This document shows, in pieces, positions 35,838 through 48,701 of a stretch of 64,000 bases of DNA; position 1 is the stretch's first letter, and each line of letters starts with the position of its first letter. This DNA comes from Acanthochlamys bracteata (lineage: Eukaryota > Streptophyta > Magnoliopsida > Pandanales > Velloziaceae). Under the pieces are notes generated by a model. The model saw nothing but the letters and a program-made list of their open reading frames with translations, did no database searches and was not told the origin of the DNA. The position numbers were made by a program, and so were the translations under genes. The stretch spans positions 2,234,501 to 2,298,500 of the forward strand of contig CM034132.1 in assembly GCA_019914995.1 (NCBI GenBank). Reading direction: 5' to 3'.

Positions 35838-38800
35838 ATGCCGCTGGTAAGGTTCGAGTTGAGGAATGAGTACGGCTTGGGAGATCCGGAGCTTTACCGG
35901 GCTCCGGCAAAGAAAGAAGATTCGAAACCCATTCTGGAAGGTGTTGCTGTTGCTGGGCTTGTTGGACTTCTACGGCAGCTTGGAGATCTTGCAGAGTTAG
36001 TTTCTGTTTCCAATCTGTTGTTGTTGCTTTTGTTCTTTTCGTGGTTATTTAGCATTTGGAGTAGTTGGAATTGTTACTTTGCTTGACAATGCGTTCATGT
36101 GTTTGGGACAATTGGGTTAATTTTTTGAACTACTATTTTGTTAAATTTGCTTTTGCTGGTTTTTGTTAAGCTTCTTGTTATATAAAGATTCAAACTTTGT
36201 TATATATCAAGTATGTAAGAAGCTGAAAGTAAGAGTGTGGTGGTTTTTGTCTAGTTTAAGATTCATTTGATTCAGGGAAAAATGAAGAAAATAAGTGAAA
36301 CAAAATTTTATAACAACACAAAAAAACAGAAGCTCGCTTGTATTTCCTTTCTCTTATTTTCACATATTCTAAACAAAGACATGATTTAGGGGGATGATCT
36401 TGTGGAAGTATCAAATTAGTAGTGTGGACAGTATTGAAACATCAGGCTGTTGTCATTGCTATTATATCTCCTTTAATGGTTGGGCAACCACTTCCTATTG
36501 GTGTGTTAATGTCACCTGCTTTAGGGAAAACGAGTTTATGTATTCAGGATGGGAGGCTTTATTTTTGGCCATTTTCTAAAGAATATCAACCTACCATATA
36601 TATATATATATATGTTAGCAAAAGTCACTTCAAAAGCACTTATAATTAAATGGTTTTCCACATGTCATGGCTAAATTTACTTAATTGACATCTCCAGTGT
36701 ATTGTTTAGTGCAAGTTTTTCCTAAGAGCTGTTAAAAAGTAATGTAAATGAGCTTCTATGTTTCTTATATGGACATTGCTTAAATTTGTACTAATCTTGT
36801 GCTGAATTGTTTTGTGTTGTGATTATGCCTGAGTCAGATTCTCTAAGTTTTTCATCTTGCACTAAAGTGGAGTATTTGCCATGTGAAGGTTTTCCGCAGA
36901 TGTTTTTCACAACCTACACGAACAAGTCACGGCCACAGCTGCCAGAGGGCGTAAGATGTTGGCTCGTATTCAGCAAATTGAAGCAGTACTTCCTTCTATT
37001 GAAAAATCTGTTCAAAACCAAACTAGCCACATACACTTTGCTTATATAGCAGGTTGTTTTTTGGCAAATCTAATTTCAGTATTTCTAAGTAATTTAATTT
37101 CATTGTTTATATAACTTTGGACCTGTAGCTCTTATTTTGCTATAGGCAATTGTGATAATATATCTGGTTAAAGTTGGCTAAAATATGTCACCAATGCTAT
37201 TGCATAGGACCCAAAATAGCCAAACCTGCCAATCAAGCGGCTGAGGCTCTTTCTTTGAGCCTTTTGACGTGATGTGATGCATGTAAATAGTATTGAATCG
37301 AGAAAAGAAAAACCTAACTAGTTTTGTTTGGACTGATGTTGCTTCAGGCACTGACTGGCATGCTAATATTGATTTGGAGGATAGTCACCTTATCTTTAGT
37401 GATCTGCCACGGTTTATGATGGACTCCTACGAAGAATGTCATGATCCACCACGTTTATACCTTCTTGACAGGTAATACTCACATAATAAACAGTTTTTTG
37501 GGAAGAAACTACCTTGATGTGCCAGTGGTTTTTGATGTTGTCCCTAACCATTTTACTGACAATGAACTAAAAATCACAATGTAATGGTTAGAAACAACCA
37601 TACCCTTCAATTGTCCAAGGGTAAATGCACATGACAAATCAACTATAACTAGAATTACTGCAAACAGTGTTAACGCTCCAAAATTTTCTTCCATTCACGA
37701 CAGGCAGAATATTAGTCCATGACTGAAAAATGAATAAATATTGTAGACATTTTCATTAGCTTCACTGATCATTTTCTTGATTCCATACTTAAATATGGCT
37801 ACATTTCTGCAATTCTCTTCAGATTTGATATTGCTGGTCCTGGAGCTTGTTTGAAGAGATATTCTGATCCTTCTTATTTTAAGAGAACATTGGCTGCCTC
37901 GGAACATGCAAAAGCTGAGAATACCCTGAGGAAGAAAAAGGTTCATAAGTATAAGGTTAGTGCAAATCCTTTCAAATGAGATGCCTTATTTCAGTATCAC
38001 CAACTGTTTTTTCTGTTTCACTTCAAATATCATGATTTTCTCGAACTCATGACAGGTTATGCAGAATATTAGTCTAAATTTCTTTTTCTAATTAAATGAG
38101 AATGTTTTTTTTTTCATTTCATTGTTACCAAAATCAACAATTGAAATGGAGTGTAAAAAGGGATTCATGTAGCCAACCCCACTCGAGTGGGATAATGCCT
38201 TATTTTGTTGTTGTTGTTGAAGTGCTGAACAATATATGAGATGCAATCATATTGCTGTCTCACAATTTTTACATCAGCAGGAATTGCAATACCATAAAAG
38301 TGTTACTGTTACATAAGCCAATGTTCCTGGTTATATTGGTTCTTTTTGCACAAATCACATACTACATTGCTTTTGTAGAACATTTTAGATGCATTTACCA
38401 AATATTGCTGAGACCTAGAGAATGTGCATCCTTGACCAGATATATTTTGTAGTTTATTTTCTTAAGTTTAGATGTATCATTTTATTCGCCTAGAAAGCTG
38501 TTGAGGTTACGTCCCAACTAAAATGGTTTTGACTGGATTGCAGATGAAAGGATCACAGGTTACAAATGGTGGAGTTCAAGCTTCTTTAACCAGGAATCAG
38601 CAAGATATCAGGTGGTGTTTTCAGTTCTATTTCAGATTCCAATGCAATAAATCATGCTATATTAGCTTCTAATTAACAAGTACATTTCGAGCAGAAGCAC
38701 TACTTTTGCTGCATCTCCTGGCACTGATAGTCTGAGCATTTCAAGTGAAGAAACATTTATGTCGGATACCAGAAAGAGGCCTGATGCTGAAAGTGCATCT

Positions 38801-41800
38801 ACATATTTTGATTCAAAGAATAGGTTTAGCAATCTCGAGCAAGTTTCAAATATAAATCCATCACTTGTGCCTGATGAGCTAGAGTCTGAAACATCGTCAG
38901 TTTCTCAGTTGCAGTTCAATCATAATGGCATTATTATCCCTATTCCTCCTGAAGAACTTGTTAGAAGAGATGGTCATAATTACTCAGAGAATGATGCAGT
39001 ACAAGAGCCAAATGTTAGTAGATCACCATCTATTACATGGGATGAAAAGACTGAGATAGTGAAGGCTACAAGCCCAAGATTCTGTGAGGATATACCTGTG
39101 GATATGGTTCAAGATACAGGCTCTGCAGAAGTGTGCTCTGAACCCTTAGTTGGGAGCCATGAAATTTCTATTCCCAGAGTCGAAGAACCAGAAAAAATAC
39201 CACCTGATATTGATAATTTACCCATACCCTTAACTGGTGGAAATCAATTTGAGGAAATTACTAGCGAGACAGACAACTACATGGATGCACTCAATACCAT
39301 GGAATCTGAGACAGAGATGGATTCTGAATGTCAAACTAAATGGGAAGTAAGGTCTCATGGTGAATTTGGTAACCATGTTTTGGAATCTGCAAAGTTGAAG
39401 GTGGAGGAAGTAGCTACACTGAATTGTGATTCTTATCATATCAAAGCTACTGATCTATCCAACAAAGATTACAGCATTTCCAATTTGAACCCTGGAGAGT
39501 TTTCAGACCATGTATGTGAACCTAGGAATGATGGTCTCGCTCCAAGTTTGGAACATGCTCTCAGAAGTGATCTTTCTGAAAGTAGTTCTGCGGATGTACC
39601 AAGAACAGACAATGGTGCAGAAGACAGCCAAGGCCGTACTGCCGAGATAATTGAAATAGGTGACAACATAATGCCCTGTGCTGCTGATCTTCAAGATTCG
39701 TTCGTTGAGGCTGAGACAATGACTAGCTCTTTTGACCTTCAAGTTTCACCGGTTCAGAATAACACAATGCCCAGTTCTGCTGTTTTGCAAGATTCGCAAT
39801 ATGAGAATGAAACTAAGCTCAGTTGTGCAGATCCTCAAGAATTGCCAGTCAAGGCACATGATGCACAATCAGTTGTCTTTTGGACGAATGGTCAACTTCT
39901 AGGACTTGAACCATCAAAACCTCCTATTCTCAACACCCTTGGCACTGCTACTTCGACTTTGGACTCTAGTATGCAGGAAAACTTTCATATGCCTAAGGGA
40001 CCTTCACAATCACATGAGCTTCACGGTTCAAACACTGCAGCCTCTGGAGGTGTTTATCCTCCCACCAGAGCAGCTATACGTGACACTCACAATCTAAAAT
40101 TACAGTCTCCTCAACCTAGCCAAACTACTTTGAGCATCTCATCCAGTTTATCCAGCATTGCTCAAAGACTCCTTGCAAATAATCTTCAGAGAAAAGTATC
40201 CGTAAGTAATGTAGCTTTTTCTATGCAATCTGAGATGTCTAATACTGGGACCAAAAGGTTGCAAGAATCTAAACTTCCCAGTTCGTATCCGGAAGTGCAA
40301 AGTGGAGCTGCGTTCCAGACATCGCCAGAACCAAAGAGTCTAGAGAGAAGAGGGCCCAAGGAATCAATTTCGGCGGCTTCATCTTTGTCTGGGCAATCGT
40401 CTCCACCACTCGAACATATGAAAATATCTTTCCATCCTATAAATGGTTCTCAGGTTTCTAAATTGAAATTGGACTTTTCCAATGGTGATCTGCATGAAAG
40501 CAGTGAAGATATTGCCTTCCCTTCATTCCAGTTGTTGCCACAAACTGCTATTTCTTTGCCGGACAGTGGTCTAGAATCTGATGATGACACATTCTGCCGA
40601 TCTTGTCCTTGTTCATCTGAAGATGACCTTAGCCCTCAGTCAGGTTCAGACTCTGAGATATGGGAACATGGTGAAAGGACCACAAGTAAAAACCATGAAA
40701 TGTATGATAATTTATCTGCATCTGCTTCTAGCTTTGTAGCGTTTGAGGAAAATATTGGTTACAGACTACATTCTGCCAGTGGATTTGGAAATGGAGGCTT
40801 CCAGACTGACCCTATTCCTCTTCGCTGTGGCCATATTGCAGGCGTCCCTGCTCTCGAATCAATTAGAAACTATGAACATCAGCAGGAGGGTGGTGATAAT
40901 TTGTCGATCAATCATGCAGATGCTGCCTTAAAATCTCCAAGTGAACTGCCGCCATTACCACCCCTACCTCCAGTTCATTGGACGATAAGAAGTGGTTTTC
41001 CTTCTGGTAATGGGAATAAATCATTTGTCGCAGAAAAAATTGCTCAATTCACTTGTTCAGAAGATCCAAGCTTTCTTGTTACAAAGCAGAAGAAGCGTCC
41101 CATACCTCAACTCCCACAGATGACTGAGGCAGTTGTGTCACCTGCTAAGAAAACAGTAAGGAGCCCATTTTATCTGCCATTTTCAACAAGGAAGTTATGG
41201 CTTCACTAAATTTTGGTTCCCTGATCTGTATAACATTTGTTTGCAGAATGGAATATATGACATCAATATGGATAAAGAAGAAAGTCAGAATGTTAGCAGT
41301 AAGGAGCCAGATGATAGAGAAGACCTACTTCAGCAGATAAGAAACAAGGTGAATACTTTCAAACCATTTGTACGATGCTTTTTTGTAGCTGTTATTGGTT
41401 CGTCTGGCATGATTGTTAGATATTTTTGTGAAAGCTATGTAGATATCTGCTGCGTTAAATAAATGGTAAATGAATACATGCAATGCTGGAAGTGATCCAC
41501 ATAATTACCTGAGCTCTTACAAATTCCTTGTTTAGAGTCTCTCTACTTTGCACATGCCTTAAAGTCACAGGCTTAATCCTGTTGCTACATAGGCTCAAAC
41601 CTATGAAACACGGATAGGTATCTGTGGACGCGACTTGATACGACATGGCAATGCCTGTAATTATTAGGACATTATATGGTTACGCGGCTGTATAATTATG
41701 TATGTATATATATCTTAGTGTATATGCTAACACATGTAGACAAGTGATTCATGATAGAATAAAAGATATACTAAACATTTAGATATTGCAATAAACATGT

Positions 41801-42428
41801 AAGAACTAGAGTTACACATTGACACGTAATAAGAAATTAAATTAGCGAAACATTTTATCTAATGGTTTCATGTAATATAAATAACAAGTTCTAATTAATT
41901 TTCTTCAATACATAATGTAAAATATATATTTTAGGTGTTTTGAATAATGCAAGTCGAAAGTGTTCTTAAATGTCCGTCATTGGACACGGCATCTTGCTAG
42001 AAGTGTCCGTGCTTTGCAAGTGAGAACCCTTGTTCAAATTTAGCTCTTGGGTTTTTCGTTATTTATTCTACATTTGGATCATAATTTGATTAAAAGAGTA
42101 GTCAGTAGGTTCTATTTAAAAATCTTCAAAGTTCATCCACATTATTTAACTTGCTTCTTGCATGATATCAGTCATTTAACTTGAGGCGGACTTCAACAAA
42201 ACAAGGTTCTTCTCCAGAACAGCCAACAACGAATGTCAAAGTTTCTGCAATCTTGGAGAAGGCAAATGCAATACGTCAGGTTAGTCACATGACTCACATT
42301 GCCATTCATCCATTTCTCTGATCAATTTTCTTTTTAGAGTTTGTTTAGTTTCTGACTGTTAGTCGCATTATTAGGCAGTTGTAGGTAGTGACGAGGGAGG
42401 TGAAGACGATAACTGGAGTGACACTTGA
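35838..42428 (+). CDS. SCAR/WAVE-complex protein (SCAR1/3-like)
   Basis: Nine exons: 35838-35995, 36889-37052, 37348-37471, 37823-37955, 38544-38611, 38695-41155, 41247-41348, 42172-42279 and 42375-42428, giving 1123 residues; all phases close. Residues 1 to about 175 form the SCAR homology domain ([83 protein letters not shown]), which binds the other WAVE subunits. The large exon 6 encodes the variable middle. Exons 7-9 encode the WH2 actin-binding segment ([16 protein letters not shown]), the connector ([15 protein letters not shown]) and the acidic tail ending DDNWSDT, which activates ARP2/3. HIHFAY and the [16 protein letters not shown] block place it nearer SCAR1/3 than SCAR2. Exon 2 starts at 36889, because any earlier start meets a TGA. 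Intron 4 carries a SINE piece and intron 7 a MITE. Confidence 0.95.
38162..38219 (+). mobile_element. 3' fragment of an Au-type SINE
   Basis: In SCAR intron 4: ATTCATGTAGCCAACCCCAC, then TCGAGTGGGATAATGCCTTA, ending in TTTTG(TTG)n. This is the 3' end of the angiosperm Au SINE family as I remember it, including the short stem and TTG tail. The tRNA-like 5' half is absent, so it is 5'-truncated or eroded. Confidence 0.65.
39668..39859 (+). repeat. Four 48-bp-period repeats inside SCAR exon 6
   Basis: Four consecutive 16-codon units: [48 protein letters not shown] and [16 protein letters not shown], at 39668, 39716, 39764 and 39812. Register is exact with no indels, while the sequence has diverged (shared pattern T-M-x-S-S-A-x-L-Q-D-S). 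They lie in the disordered middle of the protein. Confidence 0.7.
41601..42020. mobile_element. MITE-like element in SCAR intron 7
   Basis: About 420 bp with imperfect terminal inverted repeats: left CTATGAAACACGGATA, right (reverse complement) CTTGCAAAGCACGGACA. GGACACGG-type motifs recur near the right end and the interior is AT-rich. I could not fix a target-site duplication; hAT-like by general look only. Confidence 0.45.
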
Positions 42429-45400
42429 ACTTTCAGATCCCTCTGCAAAGTACCCCATGTCAGCAAACAACATCGTTCTGTGAATATAGCCAGTTGTATC
42501 TGTAATTATGTCTTGGTTTTGCCACTTATCAATTATTTTATTCATCTAAGCTATATGAGAGTTTATTTCTGATCTTTATACATCACAGTGGCTAATGCAG
42601 TAAAAGAAAGCTTTGCCTTTGTTCTGTAGTATACATGTTCCTAGTTTTTGCTATGTCAGCAGAAAAGCTAGTAGAGTATTTCGCTTTGATAAATAGTTAA
42701 TGGTGAGTGAAATCACTGCAAGTCAAAAGTTGATTATATTATCTAGGATTTCAAATCACTGATAAGTTGTATACAGATTAATTTATCGGTGGGAGACTTC
42801 ATGAAATCAAGCTCTGACGTGAGTAGCAGTAGAAGTTAAGTAGGAAGCTGGAATTAGGTCATTCTCTTTAGTTTCTGTCTATATATTCAACTTTATTCCG
42901 TCGGTTCTTTGTCATGAAGTTCTCTATCATTTCAACGTCAATGCTTGTTGCCTTCAGTCACCGGCACTTACAGCTTTGAATTCCAATCCCTCAGTTCTTT
43001 AGTAAAACAGTAAGTTATACAGCTTATATGACGAACTCTTGCATCTTGATTCATTCTCACGAAAATTTTTAAAGAAAATGATGGAAATTATAAAGAAAAT
43101 TTTCATCGGTAACGCAATCAACTCTTGGGGTATATAACAATTGTAAAAAATTTCAGTTTCTTTTTTTAGATTTAAAATTTTTTAACTTCTGTGTTTTAAC
43201 TATCATATTGAATTATATTTTTATTTGAACACTAAATTTTATTTTATTAAAATTTAACTTTAAATTTTATTTCACTGTATTTTAATTATTATTCTAAATT
43301 TTATTTCTATCGAATTCTATCTCTTAGCTGATTGTATTTTCACAAAATTTATTTTTATATAAGTAAAACACGCATTTACTTATTCTCCTATATTATGGGA
43401 TCTTTAAGAATGCTTAAAATAAATTTTTTTAAAAATTAACTTTATTTTTTAAACTATTCAAAAAATAAGCTTTTTTTATTTAAAAATTATAAAATATATA
43501 CAAATTTTAGAATACAAAATTTATTTGCACTTTAAGCTATATTTTTAAATAAAACTTTAAAATACACTAGAAATTTTACTAAAATAAATTTTGACATAAA
43601 ATAGTAAGCATTACCAAAAAACATCAGAAGTGTTTGATAGTATATATACTATAAATTTTTACGATCTTATATATATAATTTTATTAGTTTTAATTAATAA
43701 AATCAAAAGTTATTTTTAAAAAGTTTTATTTAAAACAAACTTTTGATCTTTAACCACGCCCAAACGCTCCTATTAAAAAAATATTTTTTTTACTTCTATA
43801 GTTTTTTTTTCTGATTGATGGATGATTTAATTTTAACTGACAACGTGAACATTTAGCATTGGCCATGGTTAGCTAAAGATTTGTTTTTCTTTTGCTTCTA
43901 GAAACCTTTTATGTAACTCTGCATTATCATTTCCATATGTGTTATTATATTTCATAATAATGGTTACTATTTTTCCTTGTACTGGAAAGACTTTGTTAAG
44001 TAAACGAAAGCATAACCGAAACAAATAAATCAATCCACTCAATTCTTCTGTTCATTTCTTTAAAAATAAAATGTTTAATGACAAAATTTTTGGAAGTTTT
44101 TGGTTACAAGAAATGCTGACTTTGGAATGCACTAATTTTTTGTTTTATGTATGCAGGACAAAAGAGATACGTCTGAATATGCAGTTGTTCGTTTCAGTGA
44201 CGCACACGCACTTATCACTCGCATTAATTAATTAATTATTTTTGAATTGTTGGATAAAAATTTGCATTATTAGCATAAGTCACTGTCATGGCATTCTTAG
44301 AAATTAATCAGTGAGCGTTCAAAAATATTTATAAAATAAATTTTTTTTGAAATAAAAATTAAATTTGTTTTTTTAAATAACTATTATTTTTTTATCTAAA
44401 AAATAAAAGAAATATAATAAAAAAATTTCATTATATAGAATTTTTTTATATTTTTAAAATAAAATTTTTATATTTATAAAATATATATTAAAAAATATAT
44501 AAAAATAAAAAATGAGCGTTTAAAATGGTGTCCGTTAGAGAGTGCGTTTGATTTCATTTCAATAATTATGTTTATTTTATTTTTAATAATATTTTATAAA
44601 ATTGATTTTAAATTTATTATTTTAATTTATTATTATTATTATTATTTATTATTATTATTTTTAGATAATAATATAATAAAAATATTTTTTGTTTAAAAAA
44701 AACTCTTGTAAGTGTTGGAAGATAAATTTATTAGTTTTTAAAAAAATAAACACGAAGGCACTTAAGGAAATACCCATCGTTTTATTTCAAGACCAAAAAA
44801 GAAAAAAGTCTAACTGCATTAACTACTAGGTAGACCGTAGACTAGAAATTGCTGCATTTAATTTGAACCATAATTTTGATTACTCCATTTGACCAAAAGC
44901 AAATTATTAATACTTCACTTTCTTAAGGAATTTTTGTTCCTTTGATTTCAATGTTTTAACCACATAAGGGCGTACATTTTTAGTTTTTTCGACCTGGGTT
45001 CGAGAAAGTAAGTATCATGAAAATAAAATTCGGTTAGAAATAAAATTTAATAAAAATAAAATTTAAAGTAATAAATAAAACACATAAATTAGAGTCTAAA
45101 ATAAATTTAAATAAAAATAAAAATTAGTGTGAAAATAAAAATAAAATTTATAGTAATAATTAAAACACGTGAAATAGTTCGGATTCAAAATCTGAAAAAA
45201 TAAGTGGAGTTTGGGTAACCTTAAATATATCTTTAGAATATGTTTGAAATTGCTTATCAATCTTAATAAGTTAATTTTTAATTATAAAAACATTATGCAT
45301 AGGTTTTTGAAAATTTTCTTTTAAAATTTTGAAGTTACAAATGAAATATAAAGTATGAAATGATTATATATAATTTTTATATTTTAAAAAATATATAAAA

Positions 45401-45549
45401 TAATATATCTAGAAGTTCTTTTTTAGAAAAACTTTTTTTAAATAAGCATTTACAAACATCTTCTAAGTGTTTTAGTGCTTATGAATTATTTTAGATATTT
45501 ATTTCTTCCACCTAGCTAGCTTTCAGAACATTGTTTCTGAAATATGTAT

Positions 45550-45980
45550 ATATAGAAAAGAGATAGCAGTATTCTAATTTTTATGCATATTTCAGCGCAC
45601 TTCACGACCATTTGTTGCCGTAAAGACCTTAAAATTTAATCTTTACCGTTAGATATGAAGAATTACGAGTAGTTAATATATTGATAAACTTTTATCTCGA
45701 TCAGATTACGAATAGATCTTTATCCTGTCAGTTGATATGATAACACATATAGTAAAAATTAACAAAATATATATATCTCTTTTTTTAGTCATCTTGATCA
45801 AGTGGCCAGATGGAGATTGATTTGTGTTCCAATTCAGATTAAATTTTATCAGCATGTTAATGGCTTGTAATTCTTCATATCTAACGGTAGTGTTTGAATT
45901 TGAAAGTCTTCACGGCCTCAAACAGTCGTGGAGTGCGCTGGAGTGTGCATAAAGATTGGAGTGTCCCTATCCCTTTCTAT
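45550..45980. mobile_element. Palindromic (TA)n-associated MITE, copy A
   Basis: About 430 bp between TATAGAAAAGAGATAG at the left and CTATCCCTTTCTATA at the right. The two arms are inverted copies of each other: TAGATATGAAGAATTACGAG near the left matches GTAATTCTTCATATCTA near the right, and CTTTACCGTTAGATATG pairs with CATATCTAACGGTAGTG. The right end runs into a (TA)n tract. It is more diverged than copies B and C. No coding capacity. Confidence 0.65.
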
Positions 45981-46000
45981 ATATATATATATATATATAT

Positions 46001-46416
46001 ATAGGAAAGAGATAGGAGCACTCCCTTCTTAGGGGCACTCATAGGCATTCTCTTTCCGATTTATAGCCGGGGTGATATTCAAATCCAATCTCCACCATTA
46101 GATATGAAGAACTATGAGTGAAAAATATACCTATAAAATTTCAACTCAATTGGATCACGAATTTACCTTCATTTGATCACTAGATCAAGATGACAAAAAG
46201 TAAAAAAATTTTAAAATATATATATTATACCATTTCTGTCATTTTGATCAAGTGATCGGATAGAGGTGAATTCATGGTCCGATTGAGTTGAAAATTTATG
46301 AGTAGGTTTCTAACTTATAGTTATTCATATCTAATGCTGAAAATTAAATTTGGAGATCATCCCAATCATAAATCGAAAAGAGAGTGCTCGAAAATGCCCC
46401 TATCCCTTTCCATATA
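46001..46416. mobile_element. Palindromic (TA)n-associated MITE, copy B
   Basis: Left end TATAGGAAAGAGATAGG directly after the (TA)n tract that ends copy A; right end CCCCTATCCCTTTCCATATA. The arms are inverted: GATATGAAGAACTATGAG on the left pairs with ATAGTTATTCATATC on the right, and CTAGATCAAGATGACA pairs with TCATTTTGATCAAGTGATC. Short frames inside it are not genes. Confidence 0.7.
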
Positions 46417-46585
46417 TTTTTTATTAAAATTTCTTCTCATGTATAAGTGCCAACTACATAAAATTTCTTTCCTTAGACTAATTAGACTAAATAAAAATTT
46501 GTTTAAATTTGTTAAAATTAATAATAAAAAGTCAGTGGTAATTAAATTTGGACCTAATTGAATTAGATTTTTAGAAGTTACTACA

Positions 46586-46846
46586 CTTAGGATGTGTTTA
46601 CCTTATAAATAAAGTGGGTGAAGTGAGTTTTTAAAAGTCAATTTAAAAAATAAAATTAAGAATTAAAAATATTTAATAAAAAATAAAATTATATATTAAT
46701 TTAATATTTATAGTAAGTTTTAAAATTAATTTTTTTTTAAAAAAAACTATTAATAAAAAAATTTTATTTTAGTTTTTGTATGTATTTTATATTGAAAATA
46801 AGTTTAAAAAGAAGTGAGTTTGAGGTGTTGGTAAACACGCACTTAG
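46586..46846. mobile_element. AT-rich fold-back MITE
   Basis: Left end CTTAGGATGTGTTTACC; the reverse complement of the right end is CTAAGTGCGTGTTTACC, 17-bp terminal inverted repeats with about four mismatches. A/T-rich interior, no coding content. Confidence 0.55.
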
Positions 46847-47092
46847 AGCATGTTTCCAAGTTCATTTTTCTAAAGATTTTAAGTTCAAACTATTCTATAT
46901 ATTTTGTTTGTCATTTTAAATTTTATTTTATTTTTATACCAAATTTTATTTTACCAAAATTTTAGTTCAAATTTTATTTTATATATTTTAGCTATCACTA
47001 TTGAATTTTATTTTTATTAAATTTTATTTCTAACCAAAATTATTTTATCAAAACTCAATGTCAATAAACTAAAACACGTCCCTACCATACAT
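46847..47092. mobile_element. AT-rich fold-back element abutting the previous one
   Basis: Left GAGCATGTTTCCAAG; the reverse complement of the right end is GGTAGGGACGTGTTTTAG. The match is weaker (GCATGTTT/GACGTGTTT). The interior repeats TTTTATTTTA-type words. Ends approximate. Confidence 0.35.
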
Positions 47093-48701
47093 AAAACTTA
47101 TAAACAAAAACATTTTGATTTAAATTAAAAAATGTGACCTAATACAGCATTCTGCGGAATAAAAAAAAATTCAAAGGAGAAAGAAAAGTTTGCTACTCCA
47201 TCTCCATAAATGGCTAGCGTTTCCTTGCAATTTTCTATTATTCAGTATTATTTTCGTCCAAAAATGAAAACAAAAACCTCTCGAAAGGTTTATCAAATGA
47301 TTAATTTTGTAAGATGTTTATCATTCGTGTTAATATTTCTACTTGACAATTAAATACCCCTAAACATTGTTGTATTTACACCGCATCCCTCAAAGTAAGA
47401 GATATTTTTTTAGCTCATCTGCAAGATGGGTCTGGTAGTTCTTATAAAATGAATTATTTTAAAATAAAAAATATTTTTATTTTAAAATAAATTTGACTTT
47501 TTTGATTTTTAAAGAAAAACAAAAAATATAATAAAAAAATCTCAACATAGAATTTTTTATATTTTTTAAATATTAAAATAAATTTACAAAAAAGTATTTA
47601 TAAAATATATATTAAAAAAATGAAATAAAAAATTTAAAAAATATTTATAGAAAACGCTGTCCGGGATTGAAATCATAAAATTTCTTCATGATTATTTTTT
47701 CAAAAAAATTATTTTCCAAATAATTTGATTCAAATTTCTCTTAACCATAAATTTTAAAAATGTTTATATGTATTATTTATTAAAAATACTTTCTAAAATA
47801 AAATTTTAATTTTAAAACATATTATTAAAATAAAACTTTTGACAAAAAGAATAAATTAAATTACTATTTTTATTTTTATTGAAAGTGAGTAGAAATAAAC
47901 TTTTAAGAAAAATTAAATACTAAATAAACACGCCCATAATTGTCTATATGAATTAACATCGTATACTGTCATATTTAACATATAAATAACAAAGTAAGTC
48001 TAGTGAACTATAATTAGATAATTAATAATTCATAACAATACAAATCAAACGAATAAATAGCTCGAACAGTTTATGTCGGACTGTTAATCGGAACCGGGAA
48101 TCCGGTTTGAATATTCGAATCTGTTGTTTCTGTTCATACAAGTTTATTAAATTCGGAAACAAATAAAATTCAATATTCCTAATTAAAATATATTCGTGAT
48201 AATTACCGGTAAGATGAATTAAATCTTTATTAAAGAAGAAAGAAAAGAAATATGTATTATTAAATTCAATTAAAGAATTCGCTAAATTTTTTTGTTGATT
48301 TTGGTTTCTTCTATAAGTCTCTGAAACTGATTCGCTACCGAAGCTATAACCTCTCGTGTACTCTGACACTAGCAAGCTTCTGTTTCCATATTCACGGATT
48401 CGTGTCTCTTCTTCATTTCGTTTTCTTGCATTCTTGTTATAAATTTTGAATAAAGAATTAGAGGTGAAGATCAACTACTACTTGTTATAAATTCGATTTT
48501 CAATCTGTTCGTGATCGATTGTTGTGTGTGTGTCTGGTGATAGTGCGACATTGATTTGATTGACGGTTGGATTCAGTCATTCTAATCTTTCCAATCTCGA
48601 AAATGGCCGTGTTTCTCGTGCCTGATCTTTGATCTTTTTTTTGTTTCAGAACAAGGAGCGAGTGATTTGAGACTATTGTTGTTGTTGATAGAGGAGCGAA
48701 G

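Larger units (their letters stand above)
42429..48300. other. AT-rich intergenic block with many MITEs
   Basis: SCAR 3' region at the left, PEPC promoter at the right, and between them almost only A/T-rich repeats: fold-back stretches at about 43130-43380, 43400-43770, 44310-44530, 45030-45210, 47430-47660, plus the elements listed separately. One short exon-like frame at 44160-44231 is treated as a finding. No gene supported. Confidence 0.55.

Noticed and set aside
46298-46561. 87-codon frame
   Set aside because: It begins in the right arm of palindromic MITE copy B and continues into AT-rich DNA; not a gene.
48022-48474. 150-codon open frame on the minus strand upstream of PEPC
   Set aside because: Composition is Asn/Lys/Phe-rich as expected for AT-rich DNA, it resembles no family, and it covers the likely promoter and 5' leader of PEPC on the other strand.
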